Shown: piece by piece, positions 1 to 12,170 of the stretch
Position numbering within the stretch: position 1 is the stretch's first letter
Layout of the letters: each line of letters begins with the position of its first letter
From: Papio anubis
Lineage: Eukaryota; Chordata; Mammalia; Primates; Cercopithecidae
Assembly (NCBI RefSeq): GCF_008728515.1
Contig: NC_044981.1
Location: 99,026,043-99,090,042 of the forward strand
Direction: 5' to 3'
DNA: 64,000 bases
The notes under the pieces: model-generated
Database searches by the model: none
What the model saw: the letters and a program-made list of their open reading frames with translations, nothing else
What the model was told of the DNA's origin: nothing
Program-made: the position numbers and the translations under genes

Positions 1-1500
1 CCTTTTCTTTCTGCTGCCTATACAAGCCTAGTTAATAATAATAATAATAATGATAATAATAATAATGTATCTTTCTTCTCCGATGACTTTAAAGATTTTA
101 TCTTTATAACTAGTTTTCAGCAATTTGATTATAATACCTTTATAAGGCGTGTTGGTGTAGTTTTCACTACATTCATTATTTTTGGGCAGCACTGAGGTTC
201 TTGAATCTGTGGCTTAAAGTTTTCTTCAAATTTGGAAATATTTCAACTATTATATTCTAGGATATCTCTTCTGTACCTCCTCTTTTCTTGGAATTCAGTA
301 ACAGTAATCCTATACACTTTGATATATTCCAACAAGTCTCTAAGTCCCTGCTAATTTCTTTTTCATTTTCTTTTCTCTTTTCAGTTTGGATGATTTATAC
401 TGCAATGCCTCTATGATCCTTTCTCACACTATCTTCTATCTTCTGACAAACCATACAATGTATTTTCATTTCAGATTATTTCAACTATCATATCATTTAA
501 TTCTCTTCAAATTTTTCATTTCCTTTTTTCTTATATTTGTATTTCTTTTAATCTTTGAGCACATTTTCAATAGATGTTTTAAAGTTATTTTATACCAATT
601 GTATCTGGTTTTTTCCTATGATTTGATGATTCTCTTATCTTTGAGTCACGTTTTCCTGATTATTATATGTAGGACTTTTTTATTTGATATTGAACATAGG
701 TATATTACATTACGGACTGTTTGAATTGTGTTGTCTTATTTTAATGACCATAGAGTATATATTGTAAGGCATTTAAGTGCCTTGCAGATCAGTTTGATCA
801 ATTAGAGGCTCATTTTTCAGTGTAGTTAGAGTGTGCATAAGCTACAGTTTGCTCTAGGACTACTAAGACACAATAGCACTTTCAAAGTCTATCCTAACTA
901 AATTAATGTTGGTCAACAACATCTCTTCATTCTGCTAATTTGGAACTCATACAGTACTCAGCCCTGTGTAAATCCTGGAAACATTTCTAGCTTATAGCTC
1001 TTCAGTTTTTTGTTTGTTTGTTTGATTGGTTGGTTGCTTGGTTGTTACTTTTCTTCCCACTATAGGTTTATTTTCGCCTGGCCTTGTGCAATTTCACCAC
1101 ATATATTTTCAAGTGATTATTAACCCAGACACTTAAGTAACCATTTATGAATTTACAGAGTTCTTTATCTGTGTAGCTTCCTCCTCTCTGACTATTTTCC
1201 CACCAATTCTAGTTGGCTCACCCACCCCGATTTTCAAACTCGATCTCCTTTAGTTAGTGATACAGAGGGGTTTTTTGCTTGTATTACCCTTTCTGGCCAA
1301 TCCGGAGAGTGTCTTAAGGGAAAATATGAGAATAATCGGCGCCAATTGAGTACTTCTCTTGGGAAATAAATATAGCCCTGCACTCTTTCATGTTTGATAT
1401 CTGCAGATAGTATTGTCTGATTTTCTAGTTATTAATCTTCAGAGGGTCTATACAGTATCAGCTCTATCATTGGATGCAAAAGTTTCTCTTTTGAATGTTT
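1..1500. repeat. Ancient T-rich LINE-like interspersed repeat
   Basis: The T-rich strand follows a common old mammalian repeat consensus that I place with low certainty in the L1M/HAL1 group. Landmarks are the stretch near 555-590 (CTTTGAGCACATTTTCAATA then GATGTTTTAAAGT), the run near 770-870 about a residue at CTTGCAGATCAGTTTGATC, and CTTAAGGGAAAATATGAG near 1313. An open frame at 386-724 lies inside it. That frame is rich in Phe, Leu and Ile only because the DNA is T-rich, and it shows no domain. Strand and exact family are not certain. Confidence 0.42.
33..66. repeat. (TAA)n microsatellite
   Basis: About eleven TAA units with one TGA-type interruption. Confidence 0.9.
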
Positions 1501-2480
1501 AATTTCTTTATTAGTTTCCATTTCTAAATATTCAAATTTTTAAAAATCTACTGTTATTTTTTCTTTTTCTCTATAAACATTTTCAAAGTTTACTTTCATT
1601 TTTTCTTCAAATATACTGATTCATGTTAGTTTTTAACTGTTGGAGCTAATACCAACATAAGACATTTCGTGAACTGATGAATTGCCTATCATATCTGCTT
1701 TTTGGTGCTTATGGGGCCTTAAATCATTGCAAAAGTAGTGATTTCTAACTATGTGTTGCTCATTTTACTCAGAGCATAATTTCTGGGAATTTCCGTCGTC
1801 TAGGATTCAGGTGCAATTCTCCAGATAGGATTTATCTTTGTTGCCAAAATGAACATAGTGGAACTATTGGCCCAGGACCACTTTAAACTAAAATCAACGT
1901 TTGAAGTTTTATTGGCCAAAAGCTAATATGAATTATATATTTAAAAAAATTCTATGGAAAGGTCATCTCAGTTATAATTCCTCAGAGACCTTTTTTAACT
2001 CCTGTATAACTCAGCACCAAGGTAATTTATTTGATTAATCTTGCACGTATGTGGGACGACCAGATTTATATCTGGATTACATCACACACTAAATTGTATA
2101 TGCTTTATTTTTTCTTCATACATCCCTTCAAGTCATATGAACATAGACTTAATTTCCCCAGATTTTGCAAATATTTTCAGGGTTAAAATTACTTGAACTC
2201 TGAATTCTTCAGCAGTTCCCTGCCCTCACTGACATTTTCGCCTGATAGTAAATTGTCAAATTGTATTCAAAGACTTTTCAATATTTTAAAATACATCTGG
2301 CTCACCTTCCAAAGTTTCTCTCTGAGAAAAGTTAGTGTGATATTTTAGCCAATTAATATGTACTAAATGGAAGTCCTACCTCATTCCCTAAAGATATATT
2401 CAGAAAATATAACTTATGACATACATTAAAAAAAATTAAATTTCAAACCCTGAGGAAGCAGGGGAGCTGCTTCCTTTTGA
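1501..2480. other. Unassigned AT-rich sequence
   Basis: No gene or recognisable repeat seen. A 9-bp perfect hairpin (AGGAAGCAG / CTGCTTCCT, 5-base loop) lies at 2453-2475. Confidence 0.5.
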
Positions 2481-3839
2481 TATAGATGTATAACAATATA
2501 CAGATAAAAAGAAAATATTAACCAGGTTTCTAATAAAATTTAGAGTGTGATATCATTTAGGACTAAGGAACAATTTAAAATGTGGAAAGGCAAGTAGAAG
2601 AAAAATCTAGTTATCACCCTTGAAGAACTAATGAAAACATTTAAGAGAAGATAAAACTTCTGCAGGAGACATGAATTTCTTGATGAATATCATATTTAGG
2701 TAGTATAATATGAAAAAATATTTAAAGAGAAAATATTCAAATGATCAGTAAATAAAAAGTAATTTCTAAAGGAGAGATGGAGCTGAAGCAAATGAATTAA
2801 TGAAATTGTCAAAATTACTAATACATTGGCCTTAAAATTGAAATTGTATATTATGTTTATAAATAGTTGAATATTAAATTATAACTATAAATGACATGGT
2901 GAAATTGTTAAACTTAAAGAAAAAAGTATAAACATTTAAGAAAACAATTTACTATATTGATAACTAAACCAAAATCCAACTGTTTTCATCCTTGTCTAAA
3001 AATCTTAAATATATATAAGAATATTAAATACCTGAAATGTTTAAGAATGTAAAGGTAAATGTTAACATTTGAAATTATAACACATATAGTATTTGATATA
3101 CATACATATATTTGCACTTTGTACATATATAATTACACTTTGTAAATATATATATTGACAGTTATTCTGTTGCTGGACTGTGAAAACAAAAGATAGTGAG
3201 ATATCTTGAGATTAGCATGAACTTAAGAAACATGTATCTTTTATGAATAAATTGCTTGAAGACTTATGCAAAAACAATAAAAGCAAAATCCAATTTTCAC
3301 CAAATAATTTTGACCCTAAATATTTTGAGATGAACTCCAAAATTAATTATCTTATGATCTTTGAATGTACTGAAGAATTTTAAATCAATGAAAAAGACAA
3401 AGAATTGGTTAATAAAGTATTACATTTATAACCACAATCTACATTAACAAAAATTGGAGGACAGATTTAAAGAGCAGAATGACCAAACACACCTATTTTT
3501 AAAATGCCATTTGAAGAAATAATTTACTTTCATTGTGATATTCGCATTTTTAAACTTTAAGGTAAAACTGGAAATACCTAATGGCATTTATGTTTAGAGT
3601 CTAATCATGCAGAAAATAATTGAGAACGAAAAGTAGCCATTTACAACAAAATGCAGATCTAAATATAAACTGCAAATATGCCTAAAAGCATAATAGAAGA
3701 GTATAGAAACAATAAACAACATAAAATATATGCCCATGTATGGAATAATAAATCTTTCTTTCAAAAGTTGCTTTACCACGTAGTGTACAATAACAACTCC
3801 CAGTTCTATTAAAAAAAAAAAAAAATCCAAACAGAAAAA
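2481..3839. other. A-rich unassigned sequence, possibly old L1
   Basis: Strongly A-rich on the plus strand, as expected of a decayed plus-strand LINE, but no stretch is clear enough to assign. The open frame at 3594-3887 on the minus strand is the Phe/Ile-rich shadow of this A-rich DNA. Confidence 0.4.
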
Positions 3840-4225
3840 AATTTCAAAGGCAATAAGTAAGATGACAAGCAAAGATTTATCAAACAAATGCTAAAAGAAA
3901 ATTGGTGTGGCAAAATTGGTATGAGACAGAATAGAGAAGAAGGTAAAGAGGATGTATTGCAGTGAAAAATGTAGTTTTATATTGATTAAAAGATACAAAT
4001 CCACAAAAGTCTGCAACAATCATGAACCTTTCGCTGACAAATTACATTTCATGAAAAATGTATAAAGCAAAATCCATTAGAAATGAAAAGAAAAATTGAT
4101 AAAAACACAATTGTCATCAGAAAGTTTAATGCACCATTACAGATCCATGGCAGTTCAAGTAATTCTAAAGTATGAGCATATAATTTTAGAACAATATAAT
4201 AAATAATGTTAGAATAATTTCGAAC
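3840..4225 (+). mobile_element. Ancient L1 fragment, ORF2 5' (endonuclease) part
   Basis: Segments around 3985-4025 (AAAAGATACAAATCCACAAA, then CAACAATCATGAACC) and 4090-4140 (GAAAAATTGATAAAAACACA, then AAAGTTTAATGCACC) follow the order of L1 ORF2 endonuclease-region sequence. The copy is heavily diverged, with no open frame. Confidence 0.42.
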
Positions 4226-4975
4226 GCTTTCTTCTCAACCAGAGCCTTCTGAGGAGAGTTTGTTTTGTAACTGCCATACTAAACATGGAAAAGCAACACA
4301 GAAGTGAAGCTTCCATGTGACTACCTGTAGATGTGTTTTCCTTCATTTATTTTGTCCTCAGCAGGAAGAGTAAAATGACCAATCCTGGGAAGGTATATTT
4401 TAGTGGACACAGCACAGGGTCCTGCTCAGCTCACAATTCCCTCTTCTTCAGAACCGACTGGAAATGGTAAGCCCATCAGTTGCTCAGACATTGCTCATTA
4501 CCTGTCTCCTAACAACGGCTGCCTTAGTCCTGGGATTAAAACTTGAAAGAAAAAAAGTTCCGCTCACATCCATTGGTAAGAAATGTGAAGCCAGAAGAGC
4601 TGGCTCCTACATCTCCCCAGCCTTCATTGGTTCATGAAGCACTCGGTCTTCTTTAAACAACTTCCCATTTGTGAATCAATATAGGAAATGTTGTACAATT
4701 GTCCTTGGGATAGGCTCCCAAAATCCTGGTTTCATATTCAAGTTCTACTATTTAATGGTTATACACATGCACACATGCACATACACATACACCATTATAC
4801 ATTATAAGTGATCCTTCTGAAATGTGGTCAAAATTGCTAGTCATGTTAATTTAGCTCATCTTTAAAATCATTATGCCAGTGAATATAATTTAATGCTTCT
4901 GTAAATTTTCTTCACCTTGGTACTTGGTTACTGCATCTATTCTTTAGGAAATCTGAATCAAACCATAAGTGAAGA
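4226..4975. other. Unassigned, moderately GC-rich sequence
   Basis: 4230-4650 is visibly richer in G+C than its A-rich neighbours and has no recognised repeat. A short CA/TG-rich patch lies at 4760-4795. No open frame with recognisable content. Confidence 0.4.
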
Positions 4976-5030
4976 GTGTGTGTGTGTGTGTGTGTGCGCG
5001 CGCGCGCGCACGCGCGCACGCACATGCACA
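4976..5030. repeat. (TG)n(CG)n alternating purine-pyrimidine tract
   Basis: Every base from 4976 to 5030 alternates purine and pyrimidine: a GT run, then a CG run, then a CG/CA mix. Such 55-bp tracts, especially the CG core, are classic Z-DNA-prone sequence. Confidence 0.9.
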
Positions 5031-5103
5031 GTGTTTACCACTTGGTAGTTAGTAAGTTTTGAGTGGAATGAAATTTGAAAATTGATTTTATTTAAGTTAG
5101 GCT

Positions 5104-5395
5104 GGCCGGGCATGGTGGCTCATGCCTGTAGTTTCAGCATTTTGGGAGGCTGACAAGGAAGGATCACTTGAGCCAGGGTGTTCAAGACCAGCCTGGGCAA
5201 CAGAGAGACCCCCGTCTCCACAAAAAATTATCCAGGCATCATTTTGTGTGCCTGTAGTCCCAGCTACTCAGGAGACTGAGGTGGGAGAAGCACTTGAACC
5301 CGGGGATGTTGAGGCTGCAACGAGCCGTGATCACACCACTGCACTCAGCGTGGGCAACAGAGTGAGACCCTGTATCCAATAAATATATAAATAAA
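5104..5395 (+). mobile_element. AluJ-type SINE
   Basis: Full-length dimeric Alu beginning GGCCGGGCATGGTGGCTCA and ending in an A-rich AT tail. Old-subfamily marks are CCTGGGCAACAGAGAGACC with CTCCACAAAAAATTA in the left arm and GTTGAGGCTGCAACGAGCC in the right arm. Heavy divergence supports AluJ. No clear target-site duplication. Confidence 0.9.
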
Positions 5396-5924
5396 TGATC
5401 ACACTGACCATACTTTCTGTTCCAGGAGTATAAGTGAACTGAACACGATAAATATTACTTAAATCTTTCACAATGAAAATGTATTTCTTATCTAGACAAA
5501 TGGGCAAGTTTCAGTAATTCTATCTATTCTTTCCATGGAATATTATCTTTCTTTAGCTTTCATGATAAGACCCATGGTTTTCCACTCTCCTACTGCCTGC
5601 GTCTAAAGTGCTTATATCCTCAGGGCTTTGTCACAGGCCCGTTTCTCTTCACCTTACATGAGAAATTTCCTTCAATTCCATGTATTCAGCTTTCAACAAT
5701 ATGCTTCTATATTCCACATATCTGTCTCTAGTCTCGGCGCCCCCTTATTATTTGATGTAATATTTAACTCTCTGTGTCTAAAATTGACATCAGGATCTTC
5801 CTTTAGAGCTTTTCTTGCCCTTGTGTTAAATATTGTAATGAAGTACATTCATTGAAACTAGACTAATACTAAAATGAATATTCATATATCACTTTATAGT
5901 AGACAAAGTTTTATTTTTACATGT
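5396..5924. other. Unassigned sequence
   Basis: No gene or clear repeat. The open frame at 5628-5855 has no recognisable domain. Confidence 0.45.
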
Positions 5925-8900
5925 ATTTATTTATATTTGCTTAATTGATATAAAATTCCTATATGATTCACCATTTTCATCATTTTAAAGTATACAATTC
6001 AGTGACTTTAATACATTTGCAATGTAGTGCAACTATCACAACTATCTAATTACAAAATATTTGATCACCTGAAAAGGAAACCTCATACTCAAAAAGGAGT
6101 CACTTTCTATTCTATCATTCCCCAACCATGGCAACCACCAATTTGCTTTCTGTCTCTATGAATTGACTTATTCTAGACATTTTATATGAATGGAATTAAA
6201 CAATGTGAGGCCTTTGGTGTCTGGCTTATTTCACTTACCATGATGGTTTCAAGGTTCATCCATGTGGTAGCATGGATAAGGTTTTTATAATTTTTATAGC
6301 TGGCTAATATTGCATTATACGGATATACCACTCTGTTTCTATATTTGTCAGCAGTAGATGGACATTTGGAGGTGTTTCCACTTTTTCTGGCAATTTTGAA
6401 TTATACTTCTATGCATATTGACGTATAAATGTCTGAACACCTATTTTCAGTTCTCTTCAGTAGGTATCTGGGCAGACTTTCTGGGTTATATATTAATTAT
6501 ATGTTAAACATTTTCAGGAAACTACAAACTGTTTTCTAGAATGGCTGCATCATTTTGCATTCCCACCAGCATTCCATGTGACTTCAGATTTCTCCACATC
6601 CATGCCAACTCTTATTTTTCTTTCTTTTTAGCTAAACTAGTAGTTGTGAAGTGGTTTTCTTTGTGGTTTTTGGTTTGCATTTCCCTAATAGCTAATAATA
6701 TTGAGCATCTTTTCACATACTTACTGGCCAAAGGTATGCTTTTTTGGAAAATTGTCTAGTAAAGCCTTTGCTCACTTTTAAATTGGGATGTCTTTTTGTT
6801 GTTGAATTGTGAGTATTCTTTATATAATCTGGATACTATGCGCTTATTAAATATATGATTTACAAATATCTTCCCACATTCCGTGGGTTATCTTTTAACT
6901 TTATTGATTTTTCTTTTGATGAACAAAGTATTTAATTTTAATGAAGTCCAGTTTGTCTATTTTTTTTTAGCTTGTGCTTTTAGCATTATATCTAAGAATC
7001 CACTGGCAAATCCTTGGTTATAAAATGTTACTCCTATTGGTTTTCTTAGAAGAGTTTTAGAATTGCAGGTATTAAATTTAGGTCTTTGATACATTTTGAA
7101 TTAATTTTTTCTTATATAGTGTGAGACAAGGTTCCAATTTCATTATTTCACCCGTGGTCACTCAGTTGTTCCAGCACCCTTTGCTAGACTGTTAGATCAT
7201 TCCTGCCACATTTAATAGTCTTGGGACCCTTATTGAAAATAAAAGTCTGGATTTATTTCTGGACTTTCAATTTTATTCCATTGATCTATGTACCTATCAA
7301 TATGCCAGCATTGCACCGTTTTTATTACTGCAGCTTTGTAGTAAGTTTTGAAATCAGAATATTTGAGTCCTCCAACTTTGGTTTTAATTTTCAAGATTAT
7401 TTCGGCTTATTTGGAATTCTGGCAATTCTATATGAATTTTAAGATCAGCTTGTCCATTTCTGAAAAAAATATGCAGCTGAAATTTTGATGGGACTTACAC
7501 TGAATCCATAAATTAATTTGGAGATTTTTGCCATACAAATGACATTAAGACCTTCAACTTATAAACTGCAGAGGAATTTTTATTTATTTAGATATTTCAA
7601 AATTTTTTTCAACAATATTTCATAGTGTTTAGGGGGTAAGTTTTGCATGTTCTTGGTTAAATTTACTAGTATTTTCTTTATTTGATACTTTTGTAAGTAG
7701 AATTGTTTTAATTTTATTTTCAGATTGTTCATTATTAATTTATAGAAATGATTTTTTATTGAAATTATCCTATAACATCTGAATTTATTAACTCTAACAG
7801 TTTTTAAGATTTTTATATATAAGACGATGCCATCTGTGAATGTAGTTTTTCCTCTCTCTCTTTCCAATTTTGATGCCTTCTAGTTCTTCTTACCCAATAT
7901 CCCTGACTAGATCTTCCAGCACAACGTTGAGGAATAAAATAATAAGAACAAACATTCTTTCCTTGTTCTTGATCTTAGGAGAAAATCTTCAATCCTTCAC
8001 CATTATGTAGAATCTTAGTTATGAATTTTTATAGCTGTACTTTATAGTTTTGAGAAAGTTCTTTTCTAGTCCTAGATTGTTGAATGTTTTTATCATTAAA
8101 AATGTTAGATTTTGTCAAATATTTTCCTATATCACTTTAAATGTTTGTGCTTTTTTTTTTTTTTTTTTTTGAGACGGAGTCTCGCTCTGCCGCCCAGGCT
8201 GGAGTGCAGTGGCCGGATCTCAGCTCACTGCAAGCTCCGCCTCCCGGGTTCACGCCATTCTCCTGCCTCAGCCTCCCGAGTAGTTGGGACTACAGGCGCC
8301 CACCACCGCGCCCGGCTAGTTTTTTGTATTTTTTAGTAGAGACGGGGTTTCACCGTGTTAGCCAGGATGGTCTCGATCTCCTGACCTCGTGATCCGCCTG
8401 TCTCGGCCTCCCAAAGTGCTGGGATTACAGGCTTGAGCCACCGTGCCCGGCCGTTTGTGCTTTTTTGTTTTTTTTTGTAAGAGTGTGGATTAATACCACA
8501 TTATAATGATTTATAAATTTATAAATTGATTTATTTTTATATGTTGAACTATCCTTCCATTTCTGAGATAAATTCCATTTGGTCATGGTGTATAATCCTT
8601 TTAATGCTGATAAATATAGTTTTCTCATATTTGTTGAATTTTTTTAAATTTATACTCATAAAGTATATGGTCTGTAGTTTTCTTTTCTTGTGATATATTT
8701 GTCTTTGGTATCAAGAGAAAATGGACTTTATAGAAGAAATTAGGAAAGATAGCTCTTCTATTTTTTAAAAAGAGTTTTAGAAGAATTGATGTTAATTCAT
8801 TAAATGTTTCATAGAATTTACCAGGTAAAACTCACCAGAATGTATTTGGTCCTGAGCTTTAACTTTGCTGGAAGTTGTTTTATTATTATTAATATTATTA

Positions 8901-10770
8901 TTAATTCAATCTCTCTGTTACAGGACTACTCAGACAATACATTCTATTTCTTCTTCAGTTCATGTTTGTGGTTTATGTGTCTCTAGGATTTTTCTTTTCA
9001 TTTCATCTAGGTTATTTAATTTTTTTGGAGTGCATATTTTTCATCATATTTTCTTAAAATCCTTTTTTTATTTCTGTAAGGTCTGTAGCAGTGTCATGAT
9101 TTGCATTACTGATTTTGGTAATTTGAGTCTTTGTTTTTTTCTTGGTCAGTCTAGCTAACGGTTTGAAAATGTTGATGTTTTGGGAGACAAAACCCCAACT
9201 TTTGGTGTTATTTGTTCTCTGTTTTTCTGTTCACTACTCAATTTATCTCCTCTCTAACCTTAATTATTTCCTTCTTTCTGATGCTTTTGGTTTCGTTTAC
9301 ACTTATTTTTTCTAAGTCCTTAAAGTGGGAGGTTAGATTGATAATTTGAGATTTTTTTGTTCTTTTTTATTAAACGTAGACATTTCCAGCTATAAATTTT
9401 CCTCTGACTATTGCTTTTATAAGATCCTATGCCATTTGGTATATTGCATTTTTGTTTTCATTTGTCCCATAGTATTTTACAGCATCCCTTTTGAATTTTC
9501 TTTGACCATGTTGGTTAAAAGTGCATCGCTTAATTTCCACATATGTTTTCTATTGTCCATTTCTCCTTCTACTTTTGATTAGTAATTTTATTCCACTTTG
9601 GTCAGAGAAGATACCTCATGTGATTTTAATCTTTTAGATTTAATAAGATTTGTTTTATAATCTAGCCTGGAAAATGTTCCATGTGTCTCTGAAAATAATG
9701 TGCATTCTACTATTATTGGTTTGACTTGTTAATATTTGTGTTTGGTCTGGTTGGTTTCAAGTGTTGTTCAAGTCTTCTATTTCCTTGTTTCTATTTTCTC
9801 CAGTCGCTTGATCCATTATTCCAAGTGGGTTATCGAAGTCTCTATCATTGTTGACTATTTCTCCACTCAGTTTTATACATTTTTGCTTCATAGGTCTTGA
9901 GTCCTGTTGTTAAGTGCCAATAATTTTTAAATTTTTATATATTCTAGATGGATTAGACCTTTTATCATCATATAATGTTCTTCTTTGTCTTTTGTAACAA
10001 TTTTTGTCGTAAAGTTATTTGGTCTGATATTAGGATAGCCATTCCACCATTCATTTGGTAGCTGTTTGCCTGCATATCTATTACCATCTTGTTACTTTCA
10101 ACCTATTTTTGTCTTTGGATCTAACGTAAGTCTCGCCCAGGCAGCATACAGTTGAACTAGATTTTTCCTTTTTAAATCTGTTCTAATATCTTTCTTTTAA
10201 TTGGGCAACTAAAACCATTTGTATTTTATGTGATTACTGATAAAGAAAGACCTACTTCTGCCATTTTGCTTTTTGTCTTCCACATATGCTATATTGTTTT
10301 ATTCCTCAATTCCTACATTACTACGTTCTTTTATGTTAAATATTTTCCAGGCACACTTTTGATCTCCTTGTTTCTTTTACTATGTATATTCTAAGTTATT
10401 TTCTTAGTGGTTACTGTCAGAACTAAAAATAACAACACTAGTTATAATAATCTAGATTTTGACTAGTCATTCTTTTGGATGCTGTAAACTTTTCATTACT
10501 TTCCAGAACTCTGAGATAGTTGATTATCATATTTTTCTTACCAGTTTATTTGCTGTTTTTGTGACATGACAGGCTTTTGGAAACTCCTTTACCATTTTTA
10601 TAGACATAACTTCTATTTTTTATTTTTTAAAAATATTTTCACCTTAGTATTAATTTATCCTTTAATTTAATTTATCCTTATTTAATGTAAAATCTTTGGT
10701 TTCTCTTTGGAGTTTATCCTGTGGTAGTCATTAACATTCTTCTCTTAATATTTCTGACCCCCCCCTTCTG
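5925..10770 (-). mobile_element. Long L1M (L1MA/L1MB-like) element, interrupted by AluY
   Basis: The plus strand reads as the complement of an L1 from 3'UTR to ORF2 start, so the element is on the minus strand. The L1M 3'UTR complement is at 5930-6240 (AAAGTATACAATTCAGTGAC; CATGGCAACCACCAATTTGC). The ORF2 3' end follows (GGTTCATCCATGTGGTAGCA), then the full ORF2 body in order (for example GTTTTGAAATCAGAATATTT near 7346 and GGTCATGGTGTATAATCC at 8581). The ORF2 start region is near 10200-10260, and upstream L1 sequence continues to about 10770. The reading frame is broken throughout by stops and indels, so it is dead. An Alu at 8151-8452 splits it cleanly. Confidence 0.88.
8151..8452 (-). mobile_element. 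AluY of Old World monkey (AluYR-like) type
   Basis: Complete minus-strand Alu with an intact T-run. Diagnostic variants on the plus strand are GTGGCCGGATCTCAGCTC and GGCTTGAGCCACCG. It interrupts the L1M. The 14-bp GTTTGTGCTTTTTT at 8143-8156 repeats at 8453-8466 as target-site duplication. Low divergence and a perfect duplication mark it as one of the younger insertions here. Confidence 0.93.
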
Positions 10771-10774
10771 GGTG

Positions 10775-11120
10775 CAAGTTTAGTTTGTACTTTTTCTCCC
10801 TTCTTGTGATTAGATGTGGCCACATGGCTAAATGTAGTCATTTTGACTTGAGAAACCTGGTGTGTTTTAATTCTAGGTCAAGTACTCTATTGCCTAATAA
10901 GACCCTACAGATCTCAGGCTACACTTTAGCCTAGCAAACAGCAACATCTGAGATGGAGATTACTCCATAGCTTTGTTTCCTGACTGGCCAAATTCGCTTA
11001 CCTATGAATAGCATAGAATGTTAAGTGAGAAGTAAATTTTTGCTGTGTTAAGCCACTGAGATTTTGGGAGATGTTACCATATCATAACCCAGTCCATTGG
11101 TTCCCAAAGTTTTTGATCTC
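10775..11120 (+). repeat. MaLR (MLT1-like) LTR remnant, tentative
   Basis: The right end reads GTTAAGCCACTGAGATTTTG then GGAGATGTTACC, as in the 3' end of MLT-type LTRs. The left part has the GATTAGATGTGGCCACATGG pattern seen in such elements. Only solo-LTR-like sequence, no internal region recognised. Confidence 0.45.
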
Positions 11121-11236
11121 AGAAACTAATTATACTTTTGAAATGTTCTTAGTTACTTCAGAGAACTTTTGCGTATGTGGATAATATCGGTGGATTTTTG
11201 TAACATTACAAAGTAAAACAGATAAATTTTAAATGT

Positions 11237-11525
11237 GTTTTGTTTGTTGAGACAGATTTTCGCTCTTCTCACCTAGGAGTGCCATGGCGCGATTTGGCTC
11301 ACTGCAATCTCTGCCTCCTGGGTTCGGGGGATTCTCTTGCCTCAGCCTCCCGAGTAGCTGGGATTACAGGTGAACACCACCATGCCCAGCTAATTTTGTA
11401 TTTTTAGTAGAGTCTGGGTTTCACCATGTTGGCCAGGCTGGTCTCGAACTCCTGACCTCATGTGATCCGCCTGCCTCAAGCTCCCAAAGTGCTGGGATTA
11501 CAGGTGTGAGCCACCACACTGGGCC
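11237..11525 (-). mobile_element. AluS-type SINE
   Basis: Complete minus-strand Alu from GAGACAGATTTTCGCTC to CCACCACACTGGGCC, with the S-type motif CACCATGTTGGCCAGGCTGG. Flanking 8-bp TTAAATGT occurs at 11229-11236 and 11526-11533. Confidence 0.93.
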
Positions 11526-11533
11526 TTAAATGT

Positions 11534-12035
11534 TAATTAATTAAAATAGCAATTATAAACATTCTATATCATAAATCATACGTACTTATAGAAATTTCCA
11601 TGTTTTCTAAAGTAAAAAAAAAAAATTAAATAAGAAATATAACATAGTGACATATTTTTGAAATGATTTTATGTTTTAGTAAAATATTATTGGAATTAAT
11701 GTTATGATATAACATGTACCGTAGCCCCTGTATAACTCCACAGTGCACTCTCAAAGGAATGAGAAATAAAAAGGAAAATGCACCTTACTATTATTATAAA
11801 AATAGTTTCTACCTTAAGGATTCCAGGACAATTATCAATAATGCCCCGAAATATCTTCCCAACTTCCTGGCAAGCTGTAATCATCTTTTAACTTTGTTTA
11901 GATGACACTTATTCAAGTGATGTTTCTTTGAACTTTCAAAACTGAGATATATTATCTACTCCTTTCATAAAATTAATCATATTGTATCATAATTTTCTGC
12001 TTGCTGTACAATGAACTACTAAACAGTGAGCTAAT
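11534..12035. other. Unassigned AT-rich sequence
   Basis: Nothing recognised. Overlapping short frames on both strands near 11702-11905 have no domain content. Confidence 0.45.
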
Positions 12036-12170
12036 TCATTAATTTATTTGTTCATTCACTTATTCTACAAATGCATGTTAATTACTCATTGTGCTACATC
12101 ATAGGCAAATATTGGAGGGGAGGGCAGATATAGCTTTGCCGTTATGAAAGAGATTTACATTTTTAATATT
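12036..12170 (-). mobile_element. L2 fragment (3' end)
   Basis: TTTATTTGTTCATTCACTTA leading into a GTGCTACATCATAGGC-type segment matches the complement of the L2 3' end. Confidence 0.65.

Noticed and set aside
386..724. 112-codon Phe/Leu/Ile-rich frame resembling a membrane protein
   Set aside because: The hydrophobicity comes from T-rich repeat DNA. The segment follows an old interspersed repeat consensus.
8112..8392. Open frames through the Alu
   Set aside because: They translate antisense Alu sequence (RRSLALPPRLECSG type) and are the usual Alu artefact. The same applies at 5122-5382, 15781-16135, 17331-17692, 32654-32937, 33235-33522 and 56311-56523.
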